This document shows positions 44,899 to 53,407 of a stretch of DNA of 64,000 bases, piece by piece. How positions within the stretch are numbered: the stretch's first letter is position 1; each line of letters opens with the position of its first letter. The position numbers and the translations under genes are program-made. The DNA lies in the NCBI RefSeq assembly GCF_022900255.1, contig NZ_JALIRM010000008.1, positions 161,512 to 225,511 of the forward strand, given 5' to 3'. The notes beneath the pieces are model-generated. The model saw nothing but the letters and a program-made list of their open reading frames with translations. It had not been told where the DNA came from and did no database searches. This DNA is from Lederbergia wuyishanensis (GTDB lineage: Bacteria > Bacillota > Bacilli > Bacillales > Bacillaceae_C).

Positions 44899-45870
44899 AT
44901 GAAAATTGCTGTAGTCGGTTCAGGGAAACTTGGCCAAAGACATTTATCTGCTTGGTCAAAAATCGAGGGAATCGAAATCGTCGGAGTGATTGCCCGTAAC
45001 CAAGAAAGACTAGAAAAAGTGGCTAGTGAATATGGAACAAAAGCTTTTAATAGTATTGATGAGCTTGTTGCCAATACAGAGGTAGATGTGTTTGATATTT
45101 GTACACCAACTCATACACATGCTGCTCTCGTTATGGAAGCGGCAAATCAAAAGAAGCACATTATTTGTGAAAAGCCATTAGCTTTAACGAGTGAAGAAGC
45201 GGAAGATATCATTAAAGTTTGTGCTGAAAATAATGTTCAATTACTTGTTGCTCAAACTCTTCGATTCTTCCCAGAATACGTAAATGCAAGAGAGCAAGTG
45301 AAAAATGGAGCCATTGGGAAGCCGGGTGTGATGAGATTATCTAGAGGAGTTCCATATCCAGCGAAAGATTCTTGGTATACCGATGAGTCAAAAAGCGGCG
45401 GTTTATTTATGGATCTAGGTGTTCATGATTTGGATTGGGTACTATGGACATTTGGTGATGTAGAAAGAGTAATGGCTAAAAGAGTACAACGAAGCGGCTT
45501 AGAGTATGGTTTTATTAATCTAAAGATGACTGATGGAACGATTGCACATGTTGAACTATCGTGGGCAGAGACGAAATTTAAAGCTTCCTTTGAATTGACA
45601 GGCGATAAAGGGATGATTACATACGATCACGATGACAGCAATCCATTAGTCGTTCAATTCCGTTCAGATGAGAATGCCCAAATTCCAAGAAGTATCATGG
45701 AGAAAGATCCATACCAACGCCAATTGGAGCATTTTGTACAATGTATTTCTGGAGAGGCACAACCAATCGTGACGGCAGAAGATGCTTTGAAGGTTATAAA
45801 GGTTGTCGAAGCTGCTGTTAAATCTGCTGAAGAAGGACAACCTGTCACTCTAGGAAAAGGAGGAAATTAA
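44899..45870 (+). CDS. Gfo/Idh/MocA family dehydrogenase
   Basis: A 323-residue oxidoreductase with IAVVGSGKLGQRHLSAWSK, catalytic CEKPLALTSEEA, and KSGGLFMDLGVHDLDWVLWTFGD. The clean GGLFMDLGVHDLD motif is that of inositol 2-dehydrogenase-like members. ATG after GTGAGGTGG. Translationally close to the next gene, whose start lies two bases after its stop. The substrate is unknown. Confidence 0.82.
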   Translation: MKIAVVGSGKLGQRHLSAWSKIEGIEIVGVIARNQERLEKVASEYGTKAFNSIDELVANTEVDVFDICTPTHTHAALVMEAANQKKHIICEKPLALTSEEAEDIIKVCAENNVQLLVAQTLRFFPEYVNAREQVKNGAIGKPGVMRLSRGVPYPAKDSWYTDESKSGGLFMDLGVHDLDWVLWTFGDVERVMAKRVQRSGLEYGFINLKMTDGTIAHVELSWAETKFKASFELTGDKGMITYDHDDSNPLVVQFRSDENAQIPRSIMEKDPYQRQLEHFVQCISGEAQPIVTAEDALKVIKVVEAAVKSAEEGQPVTLGKGGN

Positions 45871-45871
45871 T

Positions 45872-46852
45872 ATGAAAGTCGGCATCATTAGTTTTGCTCA
45901 TATGCACGCACATAGTTACGCTACGCATTTAGTCAATCATCCTGAAACGGAATTAGCGTATATTTGGGATGAAGATGCAAAGCGTGGACAAGAAATGGCT
46001 AATCATTTTGGCTGCCAGTATGTATCAAATCTAGATGAGTTTCTTAGTACAGATATTGAAGCAGTTGTCATTTGCTCTGAAAATGCTAATCATAAAGAGC
46101 ATGTTGTCAAATCTGCAAGAGCTAAAAAACATATTTTATGTGAAAAACCGATTGCAACAGAAATTGAAGATGCAAAAGAAATGATCAGGGTTTGTGAAGT
46201 AGAAGGAGTTAAACTTCAAATTGCTTATCCAGTACGATTTGCTCCAGGATTCCAAAAAGCGAAAGAGTTGATTAATTCAGGAGCACTTGGAGAAATTGTT
46301 GCAATAAATGGAACAAACCACGGTAAAATGCCAGGTGGTTGGTTTATAGAAAAAGAATTGTCAGGAGGTGGCGCTGCAACTGACCATATCGTACATATTA
46401 TGGACATCATTCGATGGGTTCTTAACGATGAAGTGAAAAGTGTCTATGCTGAACTTGATAGAAGATTTTACGATATCGATGTAGAAGACTGTGGAATGGT
46501 AGCCTTAGAACTTGAGTCCGGTGTTATAGTTTCCATTGATCCAAGCTGGTCAAGACCACAAACGTTCCCAACATGGGGAGATGCAATCATTAACTTTATC
46601 GGAACAAAAGGAAACTTACAGGTTGATGCATTTAAACAGCATTCCGTTTATTATAACGACGCTTCTAAAGAAATTTCTCAACTTCCTTTTGCAGAAGATA
46701 TGGATGAAGGACTCGTTAACGACTTTATCGCATGTATCAAAGAAGAAAGAGAACCATCCATTACTGGTACAGATGGTTTAAGAACACTAGAAGTCGTAAA
46801 AGCAGCTTACGAATCATTCGAAAAAGGCCAAGCTGTATTGGTGAAAAGATAG
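45872..46852 (+). CDS. Gfo/Idh/MocA family dehydrogenase (atypical N-terminus)
   Basis: A 326-residue oxidoreductase. The N-terminus VGIISFAHMHAHSYATHLV replaces the usual GxGxxG with a His- and Met-rich stretch, a feature of a subset of the family. CEKPIAT has the catalytic Lys, and SGGGAATDHIVHIMDIIRW has the His and Asp. The altered dinucleotide loop suggests a tightly bound or differently held cofactor (inference). AAGGAGGAAATTA upstream. Followed by dispersed repeat sequence. Confidence 0.8.
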   Translation: MKVGIISFAHMHAHSYATHLVNHPETELAYIWDEDAKRGQEMANHFGCQYVSNLDEFLSTDIEAVVICSENANHKEHVVKSARAKKHILCEKPIATEIEDAKEMIRVCEVEGVKLQIAYPVRFAPGFQKAKELINSGALGEIVAINGTNHGKMPGGWFIEKELSGGGAATDHIVHIMDIIRWVLNDEVKSVYAELDRRFYDIDVEDCGMVALELESGVIVSIDPSWSRPQTFPTWGDAIINFIGTKGNLQVDAFKQHSVYYNDASKEISQLPFAEDMDEGLVNDFIACIKEEREPSITGTDGLRTLEVVKAAYESFEKGQAVLVKR

Positions 46853-46856
46853 TAAG

Positions 46857-46977
46857 AAAAGCGGAAGGCGCTTGCTAAGGGGCGACAAGCAAATGTTCTG
46901 AGGCAAAAAGTCTGTATTTTGACTTTTATGCCTCAGGTTATTTGACCTCGAGCCCCTAGCGCCTGCAGCTAGACAAA
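46857..46977. repeat. Dispersed hairpin-forming repeat element, copy 2
   Basis: Outer arms GGCGCT...AGGGGC (46867-46883) and GCCCCTAGCGCC (46952-46963) pair. An inner long stem runs from CTGAGGCA (46898) to TGCCTCAG (ending 46936). The tag CTGCAGCTAGACA at 46963-46975 matches copies at 7089 and 42930. GC content exceeds that of the neighbours. The structure could also act as a transcript hairpin. Confidence 0.65.
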
Positions 46978-47029
46978 GAAAAGTGGAAGCACCCTGCACT
47001 TCGACGTAAGGATTTCATATTCCCGACGA

Positions 47030-47105
47030 GAAAAAGGAAGCACGATGAGGAACGAGTCGATGTTAACTTATCGTAAGAAAGGAAGTAGAAATCCACTAGT
47101 CGATA
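47030..47105. repeat. Second module of the dispersed repeat
   Basis: GATGTTAACTTATCGTAAGAA through CTAGTCGATAAGC matches the stretch at about 7111-7158 with a few changes and a small length difference. Both follow the GCTAGACA tag, so they belong to one composite element. Confidence 0.58.
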
Positions 47106-47159
47106 AGCTATGTAACTATACAGCAAAAACTAAATACACATCCCTAAGAGGTGGACAAA

Positions 47160-48023
47160 ATGAAAATCGGATTAAGTTCTTACAGTTTATACCAAGCAAT
47201 TAACTCCGGAGAAATGACGATTTTAGATGCAATCCAATGGGTAGCCGACAATGGTGGAGAACATATTGAAATCGTTCCATTAGGCTTTAGCCTTGATGAT
47301 AACGATGAACTAATTGAACAAATTAAAGAAAAAGCACAAAGTGTTGGCATCGATCTTTCCCATTATTTAATTGGTGCTAACTTTTTAACAGAAACAAAAG
47401 AAGCTTTTGATGCAGAAATTGAAAGAGTTAAAAAACAAGTTGATATCGCAAATGCTCTTGGAGTTAAATTCATGAGACACGATGTTGCTTGGCGCGCACC
47501 AAGTGACACATCAATCGTTCAATTTGAAAAAGATCTTCCTATAATTGTTGATGCTTGTCAGCAAATTGCTGATTACGCAGCTCAATATGGTATTACGACG
47601 AGCATTGAAAACCATGGTTTCCATGTTCAAGCAAGTGACCGTGTTCTTCGATTAATTAATGAAGTGAATCGTGACAATTTTAAAACGACAGTCGATATCG
47701 GAAACTTCTTATGTGCTGACGAAAATCCGGTATCTGCAGTAAAGAAAAATATTGGTCATGCATCAGTTGTCCATTTCAAAGATTTTTATATTAGACCATC
47801 CTATCAAAACCCTGGCGACGGATTTTTCCAATCAATTGCAGGAAATTATTTAAGAGGCGCGATTGTGGGCCAAGGTGATATTGATATGAGAGAGATTGTA
47901 AGAATCGTTAAAAATTCAGAATTTGATGGATATATTTCTATTGAATTCGAAGGTTTGGAAGAATGTAAGCAAGCTTCAAAAATAGCTTTAAATAATGTTC
48001 GTAGATTATTTGAGGAAGCATAG
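47160..48023 (+). CDS. Xylose-isomerase-like TIM-barrel protein, paralogue of the one in the GH29 operon
   Basis: A 287-residue protein. ATG at 47160 is chosen since AAGAGGTGG lies at 47146-47154; a GTG at 47151 overlaps that site. It begins MKIGLSSYSLYQAINSGEM, with metal ligands in SIENHG, DIGNF, HFKDF and SIEFEG. It shares most of its length with the gene at 10000, including IRP-YQNPGDG against IRP-YENPGDG. Having one copy beside a fucosidase and the other among Gfo/Idh/MocA genes links the two clusters in function. Confidence 0.8.
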   Translation: MKIGLSSYSLYQAINSGEMTILDAIQWVADNGGEHIEIVPLGFSLDDNDELIEQIKEKAQSVGIDLSHYLIGANFLTETKEAFDAEIERVKKQVDIANALGVKFMRHDVAWRAPSDTSIVQFEKDLPIIVDACQQIADYAAQYGITTSIENHGFHVQASDRVLRLINEVNRDNFKTTVDIGNFLCADENPVSAVKKNIGHASVVHFKDFYIRPSYQNPGDGFFQSIAGNYLRGAIVGQGDIDMREIVRIVKNSEFDGYISIEFEGLEECKQASKIALNNVRRLFEEA

Positions 48024-48036
48024 GAGGAAAAAAATA

Positions 48037-49098
48037 ATGAGTAAATTAAAAATTGGTGTCATTGGAGCAGGTTCCATTTCAGAAGCGCATTTAGGAGCAT
48101 ATGTTAAGAACGATAAAGTAGAACTTTATGCCATTTGTGATTTAAATGAACAAAGAGCAAAAGATAAAGCAGAAAAATATGGCGCGAAAAAAGTTTACGT
48201 TGATTACAATGACTTAATGAATGACCCAGAGGTTGATGCAGTAAGCATTTGTACTTGGAACAACACTCATGCTGAAATTGCTACTGCTGCAGTAAACAGT
48301 GGTAAGCATGTTCTTGTTGAAAAGCCAATGACAACAAGTGTTGAAAAAGCATTGAAGCTAGAAGAAGCTGTGAAAAATAGTGGAAAGAAATTACAAGTTG
48401 GATTCGTTAGAAGATATGCTTCCAACACACAAGTATTGAAAAAATTCATCGACAATGATGAATTAGGTGAAATCTACTTCACAAAAGCTACATGTATTCG
48501 TCGACTTGGTAACCCTGGTGGCTGGTTCTCTGATGTTGAAAGATCCGGTGGTGGCCCGTTAATCGATATCGGTGTACACGTTATTGATGTTCTATGGTAT
48601 TTAATGGGACGTCCAAAAGTTAAATCTATTTCCGGTAATACGTATAATAAACTAGGTAACCGCAAAAATATTAAAAATCTAGCTTTCTATCAAGCAGCTG
48701 ATTATGATCCGGAAAAAAATACAGTAGAAGATATGGCAAATGCGTTAATCCGCTTTGAAAACGGAGCTTCCATGCTTGTAGATGTGAGCTTTACGCTTCA
48801 TGCTAAAAAGGATGAAATTGCTGTGAAGCTTTATGGTACAAAAGGTGGTGCAGAAGTAGAGCCAGAGCTAGCTATCATTTCCGAAAAACACGATACAATC
48901 TTAAATATGACTCCTCAAGTAAACAGCCTAACATTTGACTTTATTGATGGATTCCAAAATGAAGTCGACCATTTTGTAGATGTTTGCTTAGGGGAAAAAG
49001 AAACATTCAGCCCTGTACAAGACGGTGTCGAAATGACAAAGATTTTATGTGGTATCTATGAATCCGCACAAAAAGGAAAAGAGATTTATTTCGATTAA
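48037..49098 (+). CDS. Gfo/Idh/MocA family dehydrogenase
   Basis: A 353-residue oxidoreductase. ATG at 48037 follows AGGAGG at 48022-48027; a longer frame starts inside the previous gene. KIGVIGAGSISEAHLGAYVKN, VEKPMTTSVEKA and RSGGGPLIDIGVHVIDVLWYLMG give cofactor loop, catalytic Lys and His/Asp. A longer central loop (NTYNKLGNRKNIKNL) distinguishes it from its neighbours. Last gene before a terminator; co-transcribed with the TIM-barrel gene, with only 13 bases between. Confidence 0.83.
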   Translation: MSKLKIGVIGAGSISEAHLGAYVKNDKVELYAICDLNEQRAKDKAEKYGAKKVYVDYNDLMNDPEVDAVSICTWNNTHAEIATAAVNSGKHVLVEKPMTTSVEKALKLEEAVKNSGKKLQVGFVRRYASNTQVLKKFIDNDELGEIYFTKATCIRRLGNPGGWFSDVERSGGGPLIDIGVHVIDVLWYLMGRPKVKSISGNTYNKLGNRKNIKNLAFYQAADYDPEKNTVEDMANALIRFENGASMLVDVSFTLHAKKDEIAVKLYGTKGGAEVEPELAIISEKHDTILNMTPQVNSLTFDFIDGFQNEVDHFVDVCLGEKETFSPVQDGVEMTKILCGIYESAQKGKEIYFD

Positions 49099-49120
49099 TA
49101 TCTACACAAAGCATGAATTT

Positions 49121-49166
49121 AAACGGAAATGCGTTCCTAAAATTAGGAATGTATTTCCGTTTTTTC
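49121..49166 (+). terminator. Strong terminator of the dehydrogenase cluster
   Basis: AAACGGAAAT-GCGTTCCTA pairs with TAGGAATGT-ATTTCCGTTT around a four-base loop, then TTTTTC. One of the longest stems in the window. Confidence 0.88.
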
Positions 49167-49224
49167 ATTTGATTGCTGTAGAACACTGTCAAAATATCTG
49201 AATCTTAAAAATATACTGAAAAAA

Positions 49225-49285
49225 CCATTGAAATTTTTACTTCTATTATGGTATTGTAACCTTAATAAAGGCACTGGAGAAAGAA
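49225..49285 (+). promoter_or_regulatory. Promoter module of the third importer, copy 2 of the duplicated element
   Basis: CCATTGAAA at 49225-49233 and TATTGT at 49252-49257 form a promoter with an 18-base spacer. CTTAATAAAGGCACTGGAGA and the next five bases (49261-49285) repeat 41664-41688 with one change. The repeated part would lie at the start of both transcripts. The palindrome of copy 1 is absent. Confidence 0.62.
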
Positions 49286-49348
49286 CTATAGGAGAGGAGA
49301 GACTTACTCTGGAAGCGTAATTAACTCAAATTTTAAAGGGGTGAAGTA

Positions 49349-50293
49349 ATGGAAACGAAACTCAATCCATCCTTAGAAAAACGAATGGAAATAAAGCCTC
49401 GTAAAAAGAAAAAAGTTACATCTACTGACTGGGCGGGTTATATGTTTTCAGCTCCATTAGTAATTGGAGTATTAATGTTTGCAATCTATCCTATGTTTGG
49501 AGCCTTAGTGCTAAGCTTTCAAAAATCTGCATCTACATTTGGTGGAGAATGGATCGGATTATCCAATTATAAATTTGTCCTATCTGATTCTGTTTTTTGG
49601 AAATCACTTTATAACACTGTTTATATGGGAGTTTTTGCAGTAATACTAGGAGTTTCTTTTTCTTTTATTCTAGCTACTTTTATACATAATATTCCGTGGT
49701 TTAAATGGAGAAACTTTTTCAAAGGGGTTTATTTTCTTCCAAACGTTGTTTCGCTAGTTGCAACTAGTATTCTCTTTCAGTTTCTATTCAATCCTGGAAA
49801 AGAAGGACTTTTAAATTTTGTTATTAGTTGGGTAGGGATGGATCCGATCGGTTGGTTTACGAATCCTAGTTTCTCTAGATTCAGTATAGTCTTAATGACA
49901 TTATGGGGAATGCTCGGATACAATACGATTATTTTTATCGCAGCATTAACAAGTGTACCTAGGGACTTATATGAAGCCGCGGAAGTAGACGGAGCCAATT
50001 GGTTTAAAAAGTGGCTTTATATAACTGTTCCTTATTTAAAACCAATTATTTTATTTATGGTCATTATTAGTACAATCAGCGCAATGAAACGTTTTACTGA
50101 TGTTTGGCTTATTGGGGGAACGGCTGGAAACCCTGCAGGTTCCCTAATGACAGTCGTTTTATATATTTATCGAAATGCTTTCCTTGCAAGTCAAATGGGG
50201 ATAGCAACGGCTGCTTCATATATCTTATTTATGATTATTCTTGTATTAACGGTCGTCATGCTACTATCAAACAGGAAAAGCAATCTTGATTAG
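49349..50293 (+). CDS. MalF-type sugar ABC importer permease (third system)
   Basis: A 314-residue permease with first membrane segment MFSAPLVIGVLMFAIYPMFGALVLSF, about six segments in all, and the EAA loop EAAEVDGANWFKKWLYITVPYLKP. The end (LTVVMLLSNRKSNLD) is short. It belongs to the CUT1 MalF/MsmF branch rather than the LplB branch of the other two importers, so it probably takes smaller oligosaccharides. ATG after AAAGGGGTG. Confidence 0.88.
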   Translation: METKLNPSLEKRMEIKPRKKKKVTSTDWAGYMFSAPLVIGVLMFAIYPMFGALVLSFQKSASTFGGEWIGLSNYKFVLSDSVFWKSLYNTVYMGVFAVILGVSFSFILATFIHNIPWFKWRNFFKGVYFLPNVVSLVATSILFQFLFNPGKEGLLNFVISWVGMDPIGWFTNPSFSRFSIVLMTLWGMLGYNTIIFIAALTSVPRDLYEAAEVDGANWFKKWLYITVPYLKPIILFMVIISTISAMKRFTDVWLIGGTAGNPAGSLMTVVLYIYRNAFLASQMGIATAASYILFMIILVLTVVMLLSNRKSNLD

Positions 50294-50307
50294 AAGGAGA
50301 GGATCAA

Positions 50308-51207
50308 ATGAGTAATCCTATAAGTATTTCAAATTTGAAAATGGAAGATCCAAAATCCTTCCAAGGTAAATCTTTGAAAAAATCTAAGCTAGTAGGAAGC
50401 TTAACACTATTAGTTGTCCTGTTAGTGGGCTCGTTAATTATGATTATTCCTTTTGTTTGGATGTTATTAACAAGTTTTGATTGGGCTGCAAGACTTAATA
50501 TTCCTTTTCCACCGCGATTCTGGCCGAAGGATTTTTCAACGAGAACTTATGAACTCGCTTTCAAAAATATCCCAATGCTTAAATACATGATAAACTCTGC
50601 AATTATTTCAATTGGAGTTATTTTTGTAAGCATGATGTCTGCACTTTTGTCAGGTTATGCTATCTCCAAATTAAGATTTAAAGGGTCAATGATTGTACTC
50701 GTTTTAGCATTAAGCACAATGATGATTCCTTTTGAAATGACAATGATACCTCAATATTTGCTCTTTGCAAAAATAAAATTACTAGACACCTATTGGGCGT
50801 TTTATTTACCTGCACTAAATTATGCCTTCGGTACATTTTTGGCTAAATCATTTATAGATCAGCTTCCATCCACATTGAGAGAGGCCGCAATCATTGATGG
50901 CGCCGGAGAATTTAGAGTTTTTTTCAAAGTGTATTTTCCTTTGTGCATCCCCATAATCGCAACGATGACGATTCTTCAATTTTTAGGTGTATGGAATGAT
51001 TTACTCTGGCCATTATTGGCTTTAAAAACACCTGATAAATACACCATTCAACTTGGTTTGGCAATGTTTACTTACAATAAGAGCCAACCACTTCCATCTA
51101 TCATCATGGCAGCTACAACCGTCAGTCTAATTCCAGTCATTACATTATATTTATTCCTTCAGAGATATATTGTGGAGAGTATCGCTTTATCAGGTATAAA
51201 GCAGTAA
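50308..51207 (+). CDS. MalG-type sugar ABC importer permease (third system)
   Basis: A 299-residue permease with MIIPFVWMLLTSFD, MIPFEMTMIPQYLLFAKIKLLDTYWAFYLP, the EAA loop REAAIIDGAGEFRVFFKVYFPLCIP and the C-terminal FLQRYIVESIALSGIKQ, all standard for MalG/MsmG. It starts 15 bases after the partner permease with AGGAGAGG. No ATPase gene is present. Confidence 0.9.
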   Translation: MSNPISISNLKMEDPKSFQGKSLKKSKLVGSLTLLVVLLVGSLIMIIPFVWMLLTSFDWAARLNIPFPPRFWPKDFSTRTYELAFKNIPMLKYMINSAIISIGVIFVSMMSALLSGYAISKLRFKGSMIVLVLALSTMMIPFEMTMIPQYLLFAKIKLLDTYWAFYLPALNYAFGTFLAKSFIDQLPSTLREAAIIDGAGEFRVFFKVYFPLCIPIIATMTILQFLGVWNDLLWPLLALKTPDKYTIQLGLAMFTYNKSQPLPSIIMAATTVSLIPVITLYLFLQRYIVESIALSGIKQ

Positions 51208-51315
51208 AAAATCCTTAAGCATTTAGTATTTTCCTTTTGGGGGGTGATGCATTTTTAGGATAATCTAGTTTTATTAATTTCTCGAAAGCTATGAATCCTT
51301 GAAGGGGGCTTAACA

Positions 51316-52698
51316 ATGAAGAAATTATTAGCGATATTTAGTGGGCTTGTTCTTATTTTTACATTAGCGGCATGCTCTTCTTCCTCCGGTGGTGGGGGCA
51401 AGAATAATTCGAAAAAAGATATTGAAGTCGTGTCCGATGTGGAAGCTACTGTACGAGTTTCCTTGGCTGGATGGCAGCTTGAAGATGGGATTGATCCGAT
51501 CACAGGAATTGATAATATTGGATTTAATACCTTTTTGAAAGAAGAGTTTTACCCTAGATTCCCAAACATTAAGTTAGAGGTATATCAAGTTCCTTGGGAA
51601 AATGCACAGGCGAAACAAACAGCTATGTTGCAATCAGGTGATGTAGATGTTATTTATTCAGGAGGAGCGTTTGCGTCTCAATGGATGCAGCAAGGGCTCT
51701 TAAGAAGTATCGACGATTTGATAGGAAACGATACTAGCTTTAAAGGCGATATATATTTAAAAGGAATTTGGGAAAATTCTTATAGTACCGTTGCTTTTGA
51801 TGGAAACACACGCTTCGGTCTTCCGGCAATTTTAGGAAAACGTGTGACGATCTATGATAAAAAGATGTTTGAAGAATGGGGTGTTGAGCCACTATCAGAG
51901 AACCCAACTCCTGAAGAAATTTTGGATAAAGCAAAACAGATGACAGGAAAAAATCCTGTTACCGGTGAAGAAAATTACGGATTATGGTGGAGTGGGAATT
52001 CTCTTAATGCTTCAACTGTTGTAGCATTGACCCACGCATTTGGAGCAGTTGGTGCAGTTGGTTCTTTGGATGATCTAAAAAATATCGAATGGAAATTAAA
52101 TGAACCAGAAATGGTAAAAGTATTAGAATGGATAAAAGAAGCAGCAAAATATCCTCCAGTTGAATTCGTAAATGGTCAAGGTCAAGAAAACTTTGGAATC
52201 GAAACAAACAATATTGCTATCGCCCTCGACCATTCAGGCGGGCCTACAATGGGTGAATATCGAGCTAGTAAAAATAAAGAGTTATTAGATCGATTTGTAC
52301 CAGTATTAAACCTTGGTCCAAAAGGTGAAGGATGGATTGCAATGGATCCATTTGTTATGGCAAAGAACGCTAAAAACGTAGAAGCTTCCTGGGAAGTAAT
52401 GAAGTTTTTAGCGGGTTACGAAACTCAAAAATGGAATTATGAAAACTTCCAAGCTACGCCGACTCTAGCAGAGGCTGATTTTGTATTACCAGAAGATAAG
52501 TTTATCCAAAAAGCGATGGAAGTGGCTGCCGTTTCTCCTTCCGTTATGATGGACGAAGCTAATCCATTCTTTAGTAGTGAAATTGCACCTGCTATCAATG
52601 GATTTATCAGTCAGGCAGCCAATGACCAAGCGCCAGATATTCAAAAGTTTTTGGATGATTTACAAAAACGTGCAGAAGATTGGTCTTCTAGACAATAA
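51316..52698 (+). CDS. Sugar-binding lipoprotein of the third ABC importer
   Basis: A 460-residue lipoprotein with signal peptide KKLLAIFSGLVLIFTLAAC and lipobox LAAC, then a Ser/Gly linker. Family 1 binding-protein features include QTAMLQSGDVDVIYSGGAFASQW near residue 100 and a C-terminal INGFISQAANDQAPDIQKFLDDLQKRAEDW. Unlike the other two lipoproteins it lacks the NECYHC and calcium-loop motifs. ATG after GAAGGGGG. The substrate should be whatever the ROK cluster degrades. Confidence 0.88.
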   Translation: MKKLLAIFSGLVLIFTLAACSSSSGGGGKNNSKKDIEVVSDVEATVRVSLAGWQLEDGIDPITGIDNIGFNTFLKEEFYPRFPNIKLEVYQVPWENAQAKQTAMLQSGDVDVIYSGGAFASQWMQQGLLRSIDDLIGNDTSFKGDIYLKGIWENSYSTVAFDGNTRFGLPAILGKRVTIYDKKMFEEWGVEPLSENPTPEEILDKAKQMTGKNPVTGEENYGLWWSGNSLNASTVVALTHAFGAVGAVGSLDDLKNIEWKLNEPEMVKVLEWIKEAAKYPPVEFVNGQGQENFGIETNNIAIALDHSGGPTMGEYRASKNKELLDRFVPVLNLGPKGEGWIAMDPFVMAKNAKNVEASWEVMKFLAGYETQKWNYENFQATPTLAEADFVLPEDKFIQKAMEVAAVSPSVMMDEANPFFSSEIAPAINGFISQAANDQAPDIQKFLDDLQKRAEDWSSRQ

Positions 52699-52704
52699 GA
52701 GATT

Positions 52705-52746
52705 AAGAAAAGGAAGTCAATGCTGTTAGACTTTCTTTTCTTTTTA
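52705..52746 (+). terminator. Terminator of the third importer operon
   Basis: AAGAAAAGGAAGTC at 52705-52718 pairs with GACTTTCTTTTCTT at 52729-52742 with one G-U, followed by TTTATTTG. Confidence 0.8.
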
Positions 52747-52854
52747 TTTGAACAATTATTTCATCGGCTTAATAGACATAACCATCTGAAAAGACATATA
52801 ATATACGCATACCTACATATTAAATCGAGTTTTATAAAAAAAGGGGGGAAAACC

Positions 52855-53235
52855 ATGTCTGTTGCTCGTATATTGACGGGATTATGGAAAAATAGCACGG
52901 AAACAAGTGATCGCGCGAAAGATCCACAATTGAAAACGCGTTATTATAAAGTAAGTAAACGTGTATTGCTTGAAAAAATTCAATATATCATAAGTAATAA
53001 ACTTCCTGGTTGGAATTTGACACATTTAGATGCAGAACGCGGTGAATTGTTAATTGAAAAAAAAGGGATGAGACGAAATCAAATCGTTGTAACGGTTCTT
53101 CAAGTAGAACCATTGCGTTGCAGTGTCGATATTGTCTCGGCATATGAGGGCGTTGGAGATTTAGGCTTGAGTTATTTTACAGTCCTAAAATTCTATGAAG
53201 CCCTAAACAAAGAAGTTCCACCAGAGAGAAAGTAA
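52855..53235 (+). CDS. Small conserved cytosolic protein, function unknown
   Basis: A 126-residue protein. ATG at 52855 follows AAGGGGGGAAAACC; a longer frame upstream runs through the terminator and is not translated. It begins SVARILTGLWKNSTETSDRAKDPQLKTRYYKVSK and then alternates strands and helices (GELLIEKKGMRRNQIVVTVLQVEP). It resembles small Bacillus cytosolic proteins of the DUF1499 kind; the assignment is tentative. No operon partner. A terminator follows at 53251. Confidence 0.75.
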   Translation: MSVARILTGLWKNSTETSDRAKDPQLKTRYYKVSKRVLLEKIQYIISNKLPGWNLTHLDAERGELLIEKKGMRRNQIVVTVLQVEPLRCSVDIVSAYEGVGDLGLSYFTVLKFYEALNKEVPPERK

Positions 53236-53250
53236 TTGTAAACCCTACAT

Positions 53251-53290
53251 AAGACCAGTTCCTATTAATAGAGGTACTGGTCTTAATATT
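53251..53290 (+). terminator. Terminator after the small cytosolic protein gene
   Basis: AAGACCAGT at 53251-53259 pairs with ACTGGTCTT at 53276-53284, with CCT/AGG inside, then AATATTTA. Confidence 0.7.
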
Positions 53291-53407
53291 TAGACCATGC
53301 CATTCATTATGTTTTTATAAAAAATGAAGTTATGATAATATTAAAAAATATGAGGAATAAACTAAAATGCTAGTGAATCAATTCACCAAAAAAGGGGAAG
53401 AGATATC

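Noticed and set aside
52720..52854. Upstream extension of the small cytosolic protein
   Set aside because: The extension begins inside the terminator hairpin of the previous operon and has no ribosome-binding site. The ATG at 52855 has a strong one.
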